In this document: piece by piece, positions 18,177-26,991 of the stretch
Numbering within the stretch: position 1 is the stretch's first letter
How the letters are laid out: every line of letters starts with the position of its first letter
From: Bacillota bacterium
GTDB lineage: Bacteria > Bacillota > SHA-98 > Ch115 > JABLXJ01
Length of the DNA stretch: 64,000 nucleotides
Direction: 5' to 3'
Assembly: GCA_013178125.1 (NCBI GenBank)
Contig: JABLXJ010000002.1
Span: forward strand, 186,001-250,000
Made by a program: the position numbers and the translations under genes
The notes under the pieces: model-generated
The model's input: the letters and a program-made list of their open reading frames with translations, nothing else
Database searches by the model: none
Told to the model about the DNA's origin: nothing

Positions 18177-18206
18177 ATTATATCCTATCCCATCTTTGAA
18201 AGACAA
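18177..18206 (-). promoter_or_regulatory. rqcH promoter (minus strand)
   Basis: On the minus strand: TTGTCT (18206-18201), 18-bp spacer, TATAAT (18182-18177), about 95 bp before the rqcH start. The -35 box lies within the first unit of the 11-bp tandem repeat at 18196-18217. Confidence 0.55.
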
Positions 18207-18217
18207 TTGAAAGACAA
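18196..18217 (+). repeat. perfect tandem repeat TTGAAAGACAA x2 in the rqcH/ATPase divergent region
   Basis: Two adjacent perfect copies of an 11-bp unit (one helical turn), overlapping the rqcH -35 box and about 150 bp upstream of the Ca2+-ATPase gene. Head-to-tail sites spaced by one turn suit cooperative regulator binding, but simple slippage is also possible. The rest of the 286-bp divergent gap shows no clear promoter for the ATPase. Confidence 0.6.
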
Positions 18218-18369
18218 CTCAAGGGCATTTTTGATGGTGCCGGGGAATATCAATGTATATATGGTAGATGTGACAAGCCCGGTGGACAGCCCCGGCCCGC
18301 CAGACGGCGCGCCTCACACAAAGGTCACGCCGGGGCGGTCTACCTCGCCGGAGGGGAGGGTAAGCTCAA

Positions 18370-21297
18370 ATGGCCCGAAATGGAAAAGAGTTTCACTGGC
18401 ACTCCATGACTATTAAGGAAGTAGAGGCGGCCCTCAGGACCGACGTGGAACGTGGCCTGTCAAGGCGAGACGCAGAGAAGAGGCTCTCCAGGTACGGCCC
18501 GAACGTCCTCCGCAAGACGCGGCACCGCTCCCCGGTCCGCATGCTAATCAGCCAATTCACAGACTTCATGGTGCTCGTGCTTCTTGGCGCCATCGCAGCC
18601 TCGGCCGCCCTCGGCGAGATGGGGGACGCCCTTGCGATCATGACGATAGTCCTCATGAACGCCTTCCTCGGGTTCATCCAGGAATACAGGGCTGAGCGAT
18701 CGCTCGAGGCCCTGAAGGAGCTGTCGGCCCCCGAGGCCAGGGTCCTGCGGGACGGCAGCTTGAAGTCGGTTCCAGCATCCCAGGTGGTGCCGGGCGATAT
18801 CCTCCTCCTGGAGGTTGGCGACAGGGTTGCAGCTGATTGCAGGCTTATCGAGGCCTTCAGCCTCGAGATGAATGAATCGGCTCTGACAGGTGAATCAATC
18901 CCCAGCTCGAAGCAGGCATCGGGCGTGCTGCCCGCCGCTATAGAGCTCGCCGAGAGACGCAACATGATCTATATGGGGACGACGGCCACGAGGGGACGCG
19001 GGCGGGCGATCGTGGTGGCGACCGGCATGGACAGCGAGATAGGGAGGATCACCGGCCTCATCCAGGAGGTCCGGGATGAGACGACGCCGCTCCAGCGCAG
19101 GCTCGAGCACCTCGGGAAATGGCTCGTGGCGGCCTGCATTGCTATCTGTGTATTGATCTCGGCCATGGGTATCCTGCGCGGGGAGGGCCTCATCCCTATG
19201 TTCCTGGCCGGCGTGAGCCTCGCCGTCGCGGCGATCCCCGAGGGCCTCCCCGCCATCGTGACCATCGCCCTGGCCATAGGGGTCCAGAGGATGAGCGCGC
19301 GTCATGCTATAGTCCGGCGGCTCATGGCTGTTGAGACCCTGGGATGCACGACTGTTATATGCTCAGACAAGACCGGGACACTGACCCGGAACGAGATGAC
19401 AGTATGCGAGCTAAACCTCATGGGCCGGGTGATAGAGATCTCCGGGACAGGATACGACCCCAAGGGAGAATTCACTGAGCGCGGCAGGCCTATCGACCCT
19501 CAAAAGGACCCCGGCCTGGTGACGGCCCTGGAGGTAGGGGTGCTGTGCAACAACGCAAGGCTGGAACGGGATGGGGTCGCTCTCGGGCCCAAGTGGCGGG
19601 AGAAGCGAGGCGCGAACCGGGACCGGGAGGAGGCGGCGCGCCCGCGCGCTGGCCACCCGCGCGCGGGCGCGGATAGGAATAGGGGCCGTGGGACCGGGGG
19701 CCGATGGGGTGTGATCGGTGATCCCACGGAAGGAGCCCTTGTCGTCGCTGGGGCGAAGGCGGGGCTCTGGAAGGATGATCTTGCGCGCAGGCTCGAATGG
19801 CTCGGCGAGATCCCGTTCGATTCAGACCGGAAGAGGATGACCGTGGTCTTCAAGAGGGGTGAGGATGTCGTCGCCTACGTAAAGGGTGCCCCCGACTTCC
19901 TGGTGGAGCTATGTTCGAGCGTTATGAAATCCGCCACGGTTACGGTCACAGCCGCGGCTATATCGAATACCGCCGCCGCGAGCCCCCTGACACCGGGCAC
20001 CCGCCGCGCGGTGCTCGAGCAGAATATGAAGATGGCAGGCCGCGGGTTGAGGGTCCTCGGGCTGGCTTACAGGGTGCTGCCGCGTGGACTCAAGGTTGAT
20101 AAGATCGGGCTCGAGGACGCCGAATGGATAGAGAGGGATCTTACATTTATCGGGCTGGCTGGCATGATAGACCCGCCGCGGGAGGAATCGAAGAAGGCCC
20201 TCGACTCCGCCCGCCGGGCTGGCGTGAGGACCATAATGATCACGGGCGACCACGAAGGGACCGCGGCGGCTGTCGCCAGGGAGCTCGGGCTCCTCGGGGA
20301 TGGGGATGGTAATGAGGATGGTGATGGTGGACGGGTGGTAACAGGTTCAATCCTAGAAAGCATGTCGGACGCCAGGCTCGACCGCGAGGTGGATCATATA
20401 AACGTATTCGCCCGCGTCGCGCCGAGACACAAGCTCAGGATCGTCCGTTCGCTGAAGCGGCGTGGCGAGATCGTCGCGATGACGGGCGATGGCGTCAATG
20501 ATGCCCCGGCCATAAAAGAGGCGGATATAGGGATCGCTATGGGGCGTTCGGGCACCGACGTTGCCAAGGAGGCGTCGTCGATGATTCTCGCTGATGATAA
20601 TTATGCGACTATAGTTGCGGCCATAGAAGAAGGGAGGGCTATTTACGATAATATAAGGAAATTCATACGGTATCTCCTCGCATGCAACGTGGGTGAGGTT
20701 CTCACAATGCTCCTCACCGTCCTCACCGGGCTTCCTCTGCCTCTCCTGCCCATTCAGATTCTCTGGATAAACCTTGTAACCGATGGGCTCCCTGCCCTGG
20801 CCCTCGGGATAGACCCCACAGAACCGGGAGTGATGAACCGGAAACCGCGCAGTCCGAAGGAGAGCATATTCGCCCGCGGCCTGGGCCTGAAGATCATATC
20901 CCAGGGGGTCTTCATAGGCCTGTGCACGGTGGCGGTCTTCGTGGCGGAGCTTTACCTCTCGAGCGGGGACCTTATCCGCTCGCGTTCCGCGGCCTTTACA
21001 ACCCTGGTCCTCTCCCAGCTATTTTACGTCTTCCTGTGCAGGTCGGAAACCCGGTCCATCCCGGACATGAGTTTTGGAGGCAACCCCTATCTTACGGGGG
21101 CAGTGCTGGTATCGTGCGCTATGCAGCTCCTTGCAATCTACCTGCCGGCGCTGAGGCTGGTCTTCAGGACGGCCACCCTCGGCCTCCTGGACTGGGTCCT
21201 GGTGCTTACCCTCTCAGGGTGGTCAAGCGCGCTTTCCGTGATGGCACGCGGTGTTAAACGGATAGTGGTGCGAAAGCTCTCCGTATTGAGAGTTTAA
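18370..21297 (+). CDS. calcium-transporting P-type ATPase (P2A, SERCA/PMR1-like)
   Basis: Membrane pump exporting Ca2+ at the cost of ATP. Phosphorylation site CSDKTGTLT with Asp333; TGES dephosphorylation loop; KGAPD in the nucleotide domain; MTGDGVNDAPA hinge. Ca2+ ligands known from SERCA are present in M4 (PEGLPA), M5 (NVGE) and M6 (NLVTDG), so calcium is likelier than other cations. At 975 residues it carries two low-complexity inserts in the cytosolic domains: an Arg/Gly/Ala-rich one near 415-450 and a Gly/Asp/Asn one near 640-650. GGAGGGGAGGG precedes the ATG. Monocistronic by position. Confidence 0.92.
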   Translation: MARNGKEFHWHSMTIKEVEAALRTDVERGLSRRDAEKRLSRYGPNVLRKTRHRSPVRMLISQFTDFMVLVLLGAIAASAALGEMGDALAIMTIVLMNAFLGFIQEYRAERSLEALKELSAPEARVLRDGSLKSVPASQVVPGDILLLEVGDRVAADCRLIEAFSLEMNESALTGESIPSSKQASGVLPAAIELAERRNMIYMGTTATRGRGRAIVVATGMDSEIGRITGLIQEVRDETTPLQRRLEHLGKWLVAACIAICVLISAMGILRGEGLIPMFLAGVSLAVAAIPEGLPAIVTIALAIGVQRMSARHAIVRRLMAVETLGCTTVICSDKTGTLTRNEMTVCELNLMGRVIEISGTGYDPKGEFTERGRPIDPQKDPGLVTALEVGVLCNNARLERDGVALGPKWREKRGANRDREEAARPRAGHPRAGADRNRGRGTGGRWGVIGDPTEGALVVAGAKAGLWKDDLARRLEWLGEIPFDSDRKRMTVVFKRGEDVVAYVKGAPDFLVELCSSVMKSATVTVTAAAISNTAAASPLTPGTRRAVLEQNMKMAGRGLRVLGLAYRVLPRGLKVDKIGLEDAEWIERDLTFIGLAGMIDPPREESKKALDSARRAGVRTIMITGDHEGTAAAVARELGLLGDGDGNEDGDGGRVVTGSILESMSDARLDREVDHINVFARVAPRHKLRIVRSLKRRGEIVAMTGDGVNDAPAIKEADIGIAMGRSGTDVAKEASSMILADDNYATIVAAIEEGRAIYDNIRKFIRYLLACNVGEVLTMLLTVLTGLPLPLLPIQILWINLVTDGLPALALGIDPTEPGVMNRKPRSPKESIFARGLGLKIISQGVFIGLCTVAVFVAELYLSSGDLIRSRSAAFTTLVLSQLFYVFLCRSETRSIPDMSFGGNPYLTGAVLVSCAMQLLAIYLPALRLVFRTATLGLLDWVLVLTLSGWSSALSVMARGVKRIVVRKLSVLRV

Positions 21298-21318
21298 GCG
21301 AATTTCGATGGAAACCCC

Positions 21319-21348
21319 TTGTTAAGCCCGCAGGAAATGTAGTAGAAT
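21319..21348 (+). promoter_or_regulatory. sigma-A promoter for yicC
   Basis: TTGTTA (21319-21324), 18-bp spacer, TAGAAT (21343-21348), 23 bp upstream of the yicC start, so the leader is very short. It probably drives the yicC-mihF-remA-gmk-rpoZ run. Confidence 0.6.
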
Positions 21349-21371
21349 ATGGGGCAGGAGTGGATATCCTG

Positions 21372-22316
21372 ATGATACGCAGCATGACGGGCTACGGGTG
21401 CGGCACCGTATGCCAGGACGGGATACGCGTCACCGCCGAAGCGCGCTCGGTCAATCACAGGTACAGTGAGATCTCGGTCCGGATGCCCAGGGAGTTCGCC
21501 TCCCTCGAGGATCGAGTGCGAGGTCTCGCCCGGTCGAGGATCGAGCGCGGGCATGTGGACATCCTCATCTCAGTAGGCTCGGTAGACCCGGTGGGTCCGC
21601 CTGGCGCGGCCGGGGACGATGATATTGGCGAGGGCGGTGGCAAATGGCCCGGCGTAGATATCAAGATCAATGAACCCCTTGCCAGGGCGTATCTTGATGG
21701 CGCGAGGAATCTCGCGGCGCGCCTCGGCCTTGATGCTGATATTGATCTCAGCTTTCTCCTGATGCTTCCAGACATTCTTTCCTGCGAGCAGAAAGCGCCT
21801 GACATTGAGTTTCTATGGGCATCGCTCATGGAGCCTGCCGTGGCCAGAGCCATGGACGCCCTCGTGGCGATGAGAACGACGGAGGGCATGCGACTCTATG
21901 AGGATATTATACATAGAACGGGGAAAATTGAGCAATGTATAAAGAGAATTGGCGAACGAGCGCCACAGCTTGCGGAGGAATACCGGGTTCGCCTCGAAAG
22001 GAGGGTCGCTGAGCTCTTAGGGGATTTGCCTTTAGACCCCTCTCGCATCGCAGCCGAGGTAGTGCTGTTTGCCGAGCGCAGCAGCATCGCCGAGGAACTG
22101 GTGCGCCTTGGGAGCCATGTGAATCAGATTCGCAATACCATGGAGTCCGAGTCTGAGGGGGCGGTTGGGAGGAAGCTTGACTTCCTGCTTCAGGAGATCA
22201 ACAGGGAGGCTAACACGATAGCATCGAAGGCGCTGGACATTGAGATTTCAGGCCATGTTGTAGCCATCAAGAGCGAGCTCGAAAAGATGAGGGAGCAGGT
22301 TCAAAACATCGAGTGA
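21372..22316 (+). CDS. yicC: YicC/YloC family endoribonuclease
   Basis: 314 residues from the ATG at 21372 (MIRSMTGYG, the hallmark start; AGGAG 11 bp upstream). The family YicC_N domain, with SVNHRYSEISVRMP, and the C-terminal DUF1732 block, with EINREANTIASKA, are both present. YicC/YloC are reported endoribonucleases. An insert of Gly/Asp residues near 75-95 is not conserved. First gene of the classical Clostridia cluster yicC-remA-gmk-rpoZ-coaBC. Confidence 0.9.
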   Translation: MIRSMTGYGCGTVCQDGIRVTAEARSVNHRYSEISVRMPREFASLEDRVRGLARSRIERGHVDILISVGSVDPVGPPGAAGDDDIGEGGGKWPGVDIKINEPLARAYLDGARNLAARLGLDADIDLSFLLMLPDILSCEQKAPDIEFLWASLMEPAVARAMDALVAMRTTEGMRLYEDIIHRTGKIEQCIKRIGERAPQLAEEYRVRLERRVAELLGDLPLDPSRIAAEVVLFAERSSIAEELVRLGSHVNQIRNTMESESEGAVGRKLDFLLQEINREANTIASKALDIEISGHVVAIKSELEKMREQVQNIE

Positions 22317-22367
22317 AAACCTGGCGGTAGAACCTGACATGAGAACTTGGCGTGAGAACCTGGCGAG
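22316..22367 (+). repeat. four 13-bp tandem repeats directly after the yicC stop
   Basis: Units AAAACCTGGCGGT, AGAACCTGACATG, AGAACTTGGCGTG and AGAACCTGGCGAG run head to tail, beginning at the last base of the yicC stop codon. Later bases up to 22457 contain further decayed CTGG-containing units. Not coding. Confidence 0.85.
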
Positions 22368-22457
22368 GGTCCGGAAATCTGGCGGGAATTCAATCTGGTT
22401 GGATAGGTTCTGGGATTCTGGATGAGACCATGGAAAATTTCTAGGAGGTGGGCGAAG

Positions 22458-22769
22458 GTGCCTTTACCTAAATTGACGCCGGAAGAGAAGAGGGCGGCCC
22501 TGGAAAAGGCCCAGGAGATGCGCAGCAAGAGGGCGCAGCTGAGACAGAGCCTCAAACAGGGCAAGATAACCCTCGAGAAGATTCTCAATCACCCGGAGGA
22601 TGACGTGGTATCCAAGATGAGAGTTGCTTACCTTTTGGAATCGCTCCCGCGGATAGGGAGGGTGCGCACTCGCAAGATCATGGAGGAGGTCGGCATACAC
22701 GAATCCCGGCGGATTCAGGGGCTTGGGGTGAGGCAGAAGGAAGCTCTCCTGAAACGGCTCGCAAAGTGA
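22458..22769 (+). CDS. mihF: integration host factor, actinobacterial type (mIHF)
   Basis: Nucleoid-associated DNA-bending protein known mainly from actinobacteria. The start PLPKLTPEEKRAALEKA, the middle DDVVSKMRVAYLLESLPRIG (helix-two-turn-helix), and the end HESRRIQGLGVRQKEALL match mIHF throughout. GTG at 22458 with AGGAGGTG 7 bp upstream gives 103 residues, the usual size. Its position beside gmk parallels actinobacterial genomes, where mihF precedes gmk. Here it sits with remA, another DNA-binding regulator. Confidence 0.9.
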   Translation: MPLPKLTPEEKRAALEKAQEMRSKRAQLRQSLKQGKITLEKILNHPEDDVVSKMRVAYLLESLPRIGRVRTRKIMEEVGIHESRRIQGLGVRQKEALLKRLAK

Positions 22770-22825
22770 AGCGATGAAGACCGCCGCGTCAAATGGGCCT
22801 GTAAAGTTAAAAAGAGGTGACTTGA

Positions 22826-23089
22826 ATGGACATAAAACTAATCAACATAGGCTTTGGGAATATCGTCGCCGCAAACAGGATCGTCGCCATCGTGAGCCCT
22901 GAATCCGCTCCAATTAAAAGGATCATCCAGGAGGCGCGTGAGCGTGGCATGCTTATAGACGCCACTTACGGCCGGCGGACGCGCGCTGTGGTGATGACCG
23001 ACAGCGATCATGTCATTCTCTCAGCTGTTCAGCCCGAAACGGTTGCCCACAGGTTAACGGGCAAAGATGCTGCCGATGGCGGAGAGTAG
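22826..23089 (+). CDS. remA: RemA family extracellular matrix regulator
   Basis: 87-residue DUF370 protein. [25 protein letters not shown] matches B. subtilis RemA, a DNA-binding activator of biofilm matrix operons that wraps DNA as a ring. [17 protein letters not shown] includes the Arg-rich DNA-contact region. AAAGAGGTGA lies 7 bp before the ATG. The large exopolysaccharide locus 4 kb downstream is an obvious possible target (inference). Confidence 0.93.
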   Translation: MDIKLINIGFGNIVAANRIVAIVSPESAPIKRIIQEARERGMLIDATYGRRTRAVVMTDSDHVILSAVQPETVAHRLTGKDAADGGE

Positions 23090-23095
23090 GGTGAT

Positions 23096-23788
23096 GTGGT
23101 AGCCGGAATGAACAAGACAGAGACAGGAGAAGGGGGACTCAAGAGGAGCCAGGGTTTCCTGATTGTACTATCCGGGCCGTCCGGGTCGGGAAAGAATACC
23201 CTGGTAAACGAGATCCTCAGGGTCTTGCCGGGTATCAGGTATTCGGTCTCGGCCACGACAAGGCCTCAGGGTCCCGGGGAGATCGATGGAAGGGATTATT
23301 ATTTCGTGACCCCCGAACGTTTTGATGAGATGATAAAGAACGATGATCTGCTAGAATGGGCTACCGTCTATGGCCATCGCTATGGGACTCCCCGGAGACC
23401 GATAGAGGAGAATGTAGGGTCGGGGCTCGATGTGATCCTTGATATTGATATCCAGGGGGCTCGACAGGTGCGGGCCAGGTGGCCCAATGGCGTTTTTATC
23501 TTCCTCCTGCCACCTTCCCTGGACGAGCTCAGGCGGCGCATAATGAGGCGATCCAGGGACTCCCGGGAATCTATCGAACTGAGGTTGCGTTCGGCCTATG
23601 ATGAGCTGAAGGCCGTGACCGAGTACGACTATGTTATTGTGAACGATACAATTGAGGAGGCGGCTCGGAAGCTTGCGGCGGTGATAACGGCTGAACGTCT
23701 CAGGGTAAAGAGGTACGAATGGGTGCCTGCCCGTTGGCCACGTCAGCTTGGGAGGGATAAGATAGACCATGATGCACCCTTCACTTGA
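23096..23788 (+). CDS. gmk: guanylate kinase
   Basis: Phosphorylates GMP to GDP. P-loop [10 protein letters not shown]: the Lys is present, but the usual Gly or Ser before Thr is Asn. [20 protein letters not shown] is the GMP-binding region. GTG at 23096 with GAGAGTAGGG close by; ATG at 23108 is an alternative. 230 residues, with about 20 extra C-terminal residues. Overlaps rpoZ by 20 bp, so supply of GDP and the RNA polymerase omega subunit are co-translated. Confidence 0.95.
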   Translation: MVAGMNKTETGEGGLKRSQGFLIVLSGPSGSGKNTLVNEILRVLPGIRYSVSATTRPQGPGEIDGRDYYFVTPERFDEMIKNDDLLEWATVYGHRYGTPRRPIEENVGSGLDVILDIDIQGARQVRARWPNGVFIFLLPPSLDELRRRIMRRSRDSRESIELRLRSAYDELKAVTEYDYVIVNDTIEEAARKLAAVITAERLRVKRYEWVPARWPRQLGRDKIDHDAPFT

Positions 23789-23975
23789 TAAACTCTTCGA
23801 CAAGGTAGATAGTCGCTATACCCTGGTCGTGGCCGCAGCGAAACGTGCGCGGCAGTTGATGGAGGGGAAAAAACCACTCGTCAATTCCGGCACGGATAAG
23901 CCTGTAACGGTCGCCCTCGAGGAGATATATGAGGGGAAGGTCAAGTACGAGAGGACTAAATCGGGAATAAAGTAG
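23769..23975 (+). CDS. rpoZ: RNA polymerase omega subunit
   Basis: 68-residue omega chain; [16 protein letters not shown] and [15 protein letters not shown] are the conserved parts that clamp the beta' subunit. The start lies within the end of gmk. A strong hairpin follows 16 bp after the stop. Confidence 0.94.
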   Translation: MMHPSLDKLFDKVDSRYTLVVAAAKRARQLMEGKKPLVNSGTDKPVTVALEEIYEGKVKYERTKSGIK

Positions 23976-23991
23976 AAACAAGGGATAGAGG

Positions 23992-24027
23992 AATTCTGGC
24001 GGCCAGGCAAGTGGCCGCCAGAATTTT
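23992..24027 (+). terminator. strong hairpin between rpoZ and coaBC
   Basis: Perfect 14-bp stem AATTCTGGCGGCCA/TGGCCGCCAGAATT with a 6-base loop, ending in only TTTT. Likely an intrinsic terminator or a transcript-stabilising hairpin that separates the gmk-rpoZ message from coaBC. coaBC starts 38 bp later. Confidence 0.55.
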
Positions 24028-24064
24028 AGGAGAGCCGGCAGGGGCCGGGGTGGGAGGGGTTAGC

Positions 24065-25381
24065 ATGGATGTTGTCATAAATAGCGCCAGCGCGGGCGGC
24101 GGCAGGGAGGCCGGCGGCTCCACCAGATCTATCACCAGCTCTATCAGCGGGAAGGTCGTAGTCCTGGGCGTTACCGGCGGGATAGCCGCGTACAAGGCCG
24201 CGGAGCTGGTGCGCAGGCTCGTAAAGCTCGAGGCCGAGGTTCACGTCATCATGACGGAGGCTGCACAGAGATTTGTATCGCCGCTCACCTTCAGGACCCT
24301 TTCACTGAACCCCGTGATAACCGACATGTTCAGTGAGCCGGGCGCTTGGAACGTCATGCACATCTCCCTCGCCCGGAAGGCTGACATCATGGTGGTCGCG
24401 CCTGCTACGGCCAACTGTGTCGGGAAGATCGCGTCGGGGATCGCCGATGATATGCTCACGACGACCATTATGGCCACGGCGACGCGGGCGCCTGTGCTCC
24501 TGGCGCCATCCATGAATACCCAGATGTTCCTGAATCCGGTCGTTCAGGGCAATCTCAGGAAGCTCGCAGACCTCGGCTATATCATCATGGAGCCGGCGAA
24601 GGGCGACCTCGCGTGCGGCGACGTAGGCAAGGGGAGGATGCCCGAGCCCGGCGAGATTCTCGAGAGGATCTGTCACATCCTGTCGAATAGCTCGCCCGGC
24701 GGGCGGGCTCGCGACCTGGATGGCATCAGGGTCCTCATCACCGCAGGCCCGACCCAGGAGGCGCTGGACCCTGTTAGGTACATTACCAACAGGTCGTCGG
24801 GTAAGATGGGATACGCCCTGGCCCAAGCCGCGCGCGACAGGGGAGCCAGGGTGTGTCTCATAAGCGGCCCGACTTGCCTGCCCGAGCCGGGCGGCGTGGA
24901 TTTCGTGCGCGTGCGTTCAGCCCAGGAGATGTTTGAGGCCGTGATGGCCAGGTTTGAGGGCTCCGATGTCGTGATCAAGGCGGCCGCCGTCGCCGACTAC
25001 AGGCCGGCCCGGGTGTCTGAGCAGAAGATCAAGAAGGGCGACGGGCCCCTGGTCCTGGAGCTGGAAAGGACCCCGGATATCCTGGGCGAGCTCGGCAGGC
25101 GAAAGGGCGGCAGGCTCCTGGTTGGCTTTGCGGCTGAGACCCGGGATGTGGTGGAGTCTGCCAGGGATAAGCTCGCCCGCAAGAACTTGGATATGATCAT
25201 CGCAAACGATGTCTCGAAGGAAGATGCGGGCTTCAACGCTGAAACCAACGCCGTAACTATCATTAAGAAGGATGGGTCCATCGAGGAGGTGCCCCTCTTA
25301 CCGAAGCGACAGGTTGCGGAGAGGGTGCTCGACGCCGTGGCGCAGCTTATGCGGGCGAGATCTAAGCCAATTAGTACATAG
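24065..25381 (+). CDS. coaBC: CoaBC: phosphopantothenoylcysteine synthetase/decarboxylase
   Basis: Bifunctional coenzyme A enzyme. The N-terminal CoaC flavoprotein domain has GGIAAYKAAELVRRL, the catalytic His in MHISLARKAD, APATANCVGK and the lid motif PSMNTQM. The C-terminal CoaB domain has ITAGPTQEALDPVR and NRSSGKMGYALA. ATG at 24065 follows GGGAGGGG; about 30 extra N-terminal residues are Gly/Ser/Ala-rich. 438 residues. Followed by a clear terminator at 25446. Confidence 0.95.
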   Translation: MDVVINSASAGGGREAGGSTRSITSSISGKVVVLGVTGGIAAYKAAELVRRLVKLEAEVHVIMTEAAQRFVSPLTFRTLSLNPVITDMFSEPGAWNVMHISLARKADIMVVAPATANCVGKIASGIADDMLTTTIMATATRAPVLLAPSMNTQMFLNPVVQGNLRKLADLGYIIMEPAKGDLACGDVGKGRMPEPGEILERICHILSNSSPGGRARDLDGIRVLITAGPTQEALDPVRYITNRSSGKMGYALAQAARDRGARVCLISGPTCLPEPGGVDFVRVRSAQEMFEAVMARFEGSDVVIKAAAVADYRPARVSEQKIKKGDGPLVLELERTPDILGELGRRKGGRLLVGFAAETRDVVESARDKLARKNLDMIIANDVSKEDAGFNAETNAVTIIKKDGSIEEVPLLPKRQVAERVLDAVAQLMRARSKPIST

Positions 25382-25690
25382 CGCGCCTGCCACGTGAGCG
25401 CGGGGTTCAACGTTGTGTCGATAAATGTCGTGCCAGGTGGCGAGCCGGGGCCAAAAGGCCCCGTTTTTTAAATTTTAGAATCATTTTCCTCAATCTTATA
25501 GAGGATTTTCTTGGGTTAGGTAGAATAAAAATGGAAGTAGAATCGTGACGAAAGATGTAGCCTCCAAGAGCGAGGTTTGAGGCGTGGCATTTGCGGCGAT
25601 GGGAAACGTGATAGGAAACGGGAAGAGATACAGGCTGGGCGAGTTCCTCGCCACCTGATTTGAGTTTTAGCGTAGAAGGGGCAAAGATTT
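25382..25690. other. 309-bp gap between coaBC and the pilT-like gene
   Basis: Holds the coaBC terminator (25446-25469) and a TAGAAT at 25521 with no good -35 box. No coding frame with a ribosome-binding site is evident, and I recognise nothing else in it. Confidence 0.6.
25446..25469 (+). terminator. intrinsic terminator after coaBC
   Basis: Stem CGGGGCC (25446-25452), AAAA loop, GGCCCCG (25457-25463), then six T residues: textbook rho-independent terminator. Confidence 0.9.
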
Positions 25691-26788
25691 ATGAGCACCA
25701 ACGTAGACGTGGAGACAGGTAAGCTGGAGATGGACAAGCTCCTCGAGATCGCCGTCCGGCACGATGCCTCGGACCTGCACCTCACAACCGGCGTCCCTCC
25801 CATGTTGCGTGTGGCGGGTCGGCTCGTCCCGGTCGATGGCGCCAGGCCTCTCTCCTTTGAGGATGCAGAGAATCTGACATCGGGCATCATGCCCGAGGAG
25901 GCGCGAGCCAGGTTCCGCGAAAAAGGCGAGGTAGACTTCTCCTACGGAATACACGGCGTGGGCAGGTTCCGCGTGAATATCTACCGCCAGCGCGGCGCGG
26001 CGGCCGCGGCCATACGGGTAATTCCCTGGCGAATTCTCGGGATAGAGGAGCTGGGGCTCCCACCGGTCGTAAAGGACCTGTGCCAGATGAACCGTGGCTT
26101 CATTCTCGTCACGGGCCCGACGGGCAGCGGGAGGTCCACGACCCTTGCAGCCATGATAGATTTCATAAATTCCCAGAGGAGCTGCCATATAGTTACGCTC
26201 GAGGATCCCATCGAATATCTGTACCGGCATGGCAAGTCCATAGTAAACCAGCGCGAGATCGGCTCGGACTCGCAGTCCTTTGCGGCCGGCCTGAGAGCCG
26301 CCCTTCGCGAGGATCCTGATGTCATAATGGTCGGGGAGATGCGGGATCTCGAGACGATCAGCACCGCCATCATGGCGGCAGAGACCGGTCATCTCGTCTT
26401 TGCCGCCCTTCACACGGGCGATAGCGTGCAGACGATCGATAGGATCATTGATGTATTCCCACCTTACCAGCAGCAACAGGTTCGCATCCAGTTGGCTGGG
26501 ACCCTTGTGGCCATAATAGCGCAGCAGCTCGTGCCGCGCGCTGACGGCTGTGGGCGAGCGGCGGCGGTTGAGGTCATGGTGGCTACGCCTGCCATACGAA
26601 GCCTTATCCGCGAGGGGAAGACCCACCAGATAAGGTCGATGATCCAGACGGGGGCGAGGTTTGGCATGCAAACGATGGACTCGGCCCTGAGGGCGTTGCA
26701 GGACAAGGGGATAATCAGCGGTGAGGAGGCGCTTGCGCGGGCGCTGGACAGGGAGGAATTCCGCCGGCTCGCCAGGCTTCCAGGCTGA
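25691..26788 (+). CDS. PilT-like secretion/twitching ATPase with altered Walker A
   Basis: GspE/PilT superfamily hexameric ATPase, 365 residues. N-terminal PAS-like domain (ASDLHLTTGVPPMLRVAGRL), GRFRVNIYRQRG, Walker A at 142-150, and Walker B region with VGEMRDLET and AALHTGD. Closest in layout to PilT, the type IV pilus retraction motor. The Walker A reads GPTGSGRST: the invariant Lys is Arg148 (AGG instead of AAG), which normally abolishes ATP binding. All other motifs are intact. No pilus genes are near. It could be a regulatory pseudo-ATPase or a recent loss-of-function allele. Confidence 0.88.
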   Translation: MSTNVDVETGKLEMDKLLEIAVRHDASDLHLTTGVPPMLRVAGRLVPVDGARPLSFEDAENLTSGIMPEEARARFREKGEVDFSYGIHGVGRFRVNIYRQRGAAAAAIRVIPWRILGIEELGLPPVVKDLCQMNRGFILVTGPTGSGRSTTLAAMIDFINSQRSCHIVTLEDPIEYLYRHGKSIVNQREIGSDSQSFAAGLRAALREDPDVIMVGEMRDLETISTAIMAAETGHLVFAALHTGDSVQTIDRIIDVFPPYQQQQVRIQLAGTLVAIIAQQLVPRADGCGRAAAVEVMVATPAIRSLIREGKTHQIRSMIQTGARFGMQTMDSALRALQDKGIISGEEALARALDREEFRRLARLPG

Positions 26789-26920
26789 TCGGGCTGAGGG
26801 GAGCCAGGTGAGGTGGATAGGAATCAAGGCGGGTATTTTGTCACTTCCATCCGGGAGGATGCCCCCGCGGGGATGGGGGCCGGACCCATGCGAGCTACGC
26901 AAGAGTGTAGCCTCAGTGCA

Positions 26921-26954
26921 TTGACAAGGGAAGCTATCTGTGATATGGTATAAT
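26921..26954 (+). promoter_or_regulatory. promoter of the exopolysaccharide locus
   Basis: TTGACA at 26921-26926 with TATGGT 17 bp later, or the extended -10 TGGTATAAT (26946-26954). Either gives a start near 26955-26961, about 35 bp before the PelF-like gene. The same TGGTATAATTA string occurs before the HD-GYP gene (43871). Upstream 26789-26920 contains GC hairpins such as GCCCCC (26861-26866) with GGGGGC (26875-26880). Confidence 0.65.
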
Positions 26955-26991
26955 TACTATAATTTTAAGAAAAAATGGAAGCGATGGCCGA

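Noticed and set aside
23096-23788. Guanylate kinase as inactive because of Asn in the P-loop
   Set aside because: The catalytic Lys and GMP-binding residues are intact; Asn for Gly/Ser at this place is probably tolerated.
26789-26960. A c-di-GMP riboswitch before the PelF-like gene
   Set aside because: The GC hairpins there lack the conserved CACGCACAG/GACGCAAAG blocks and lie upstream of the promoter.
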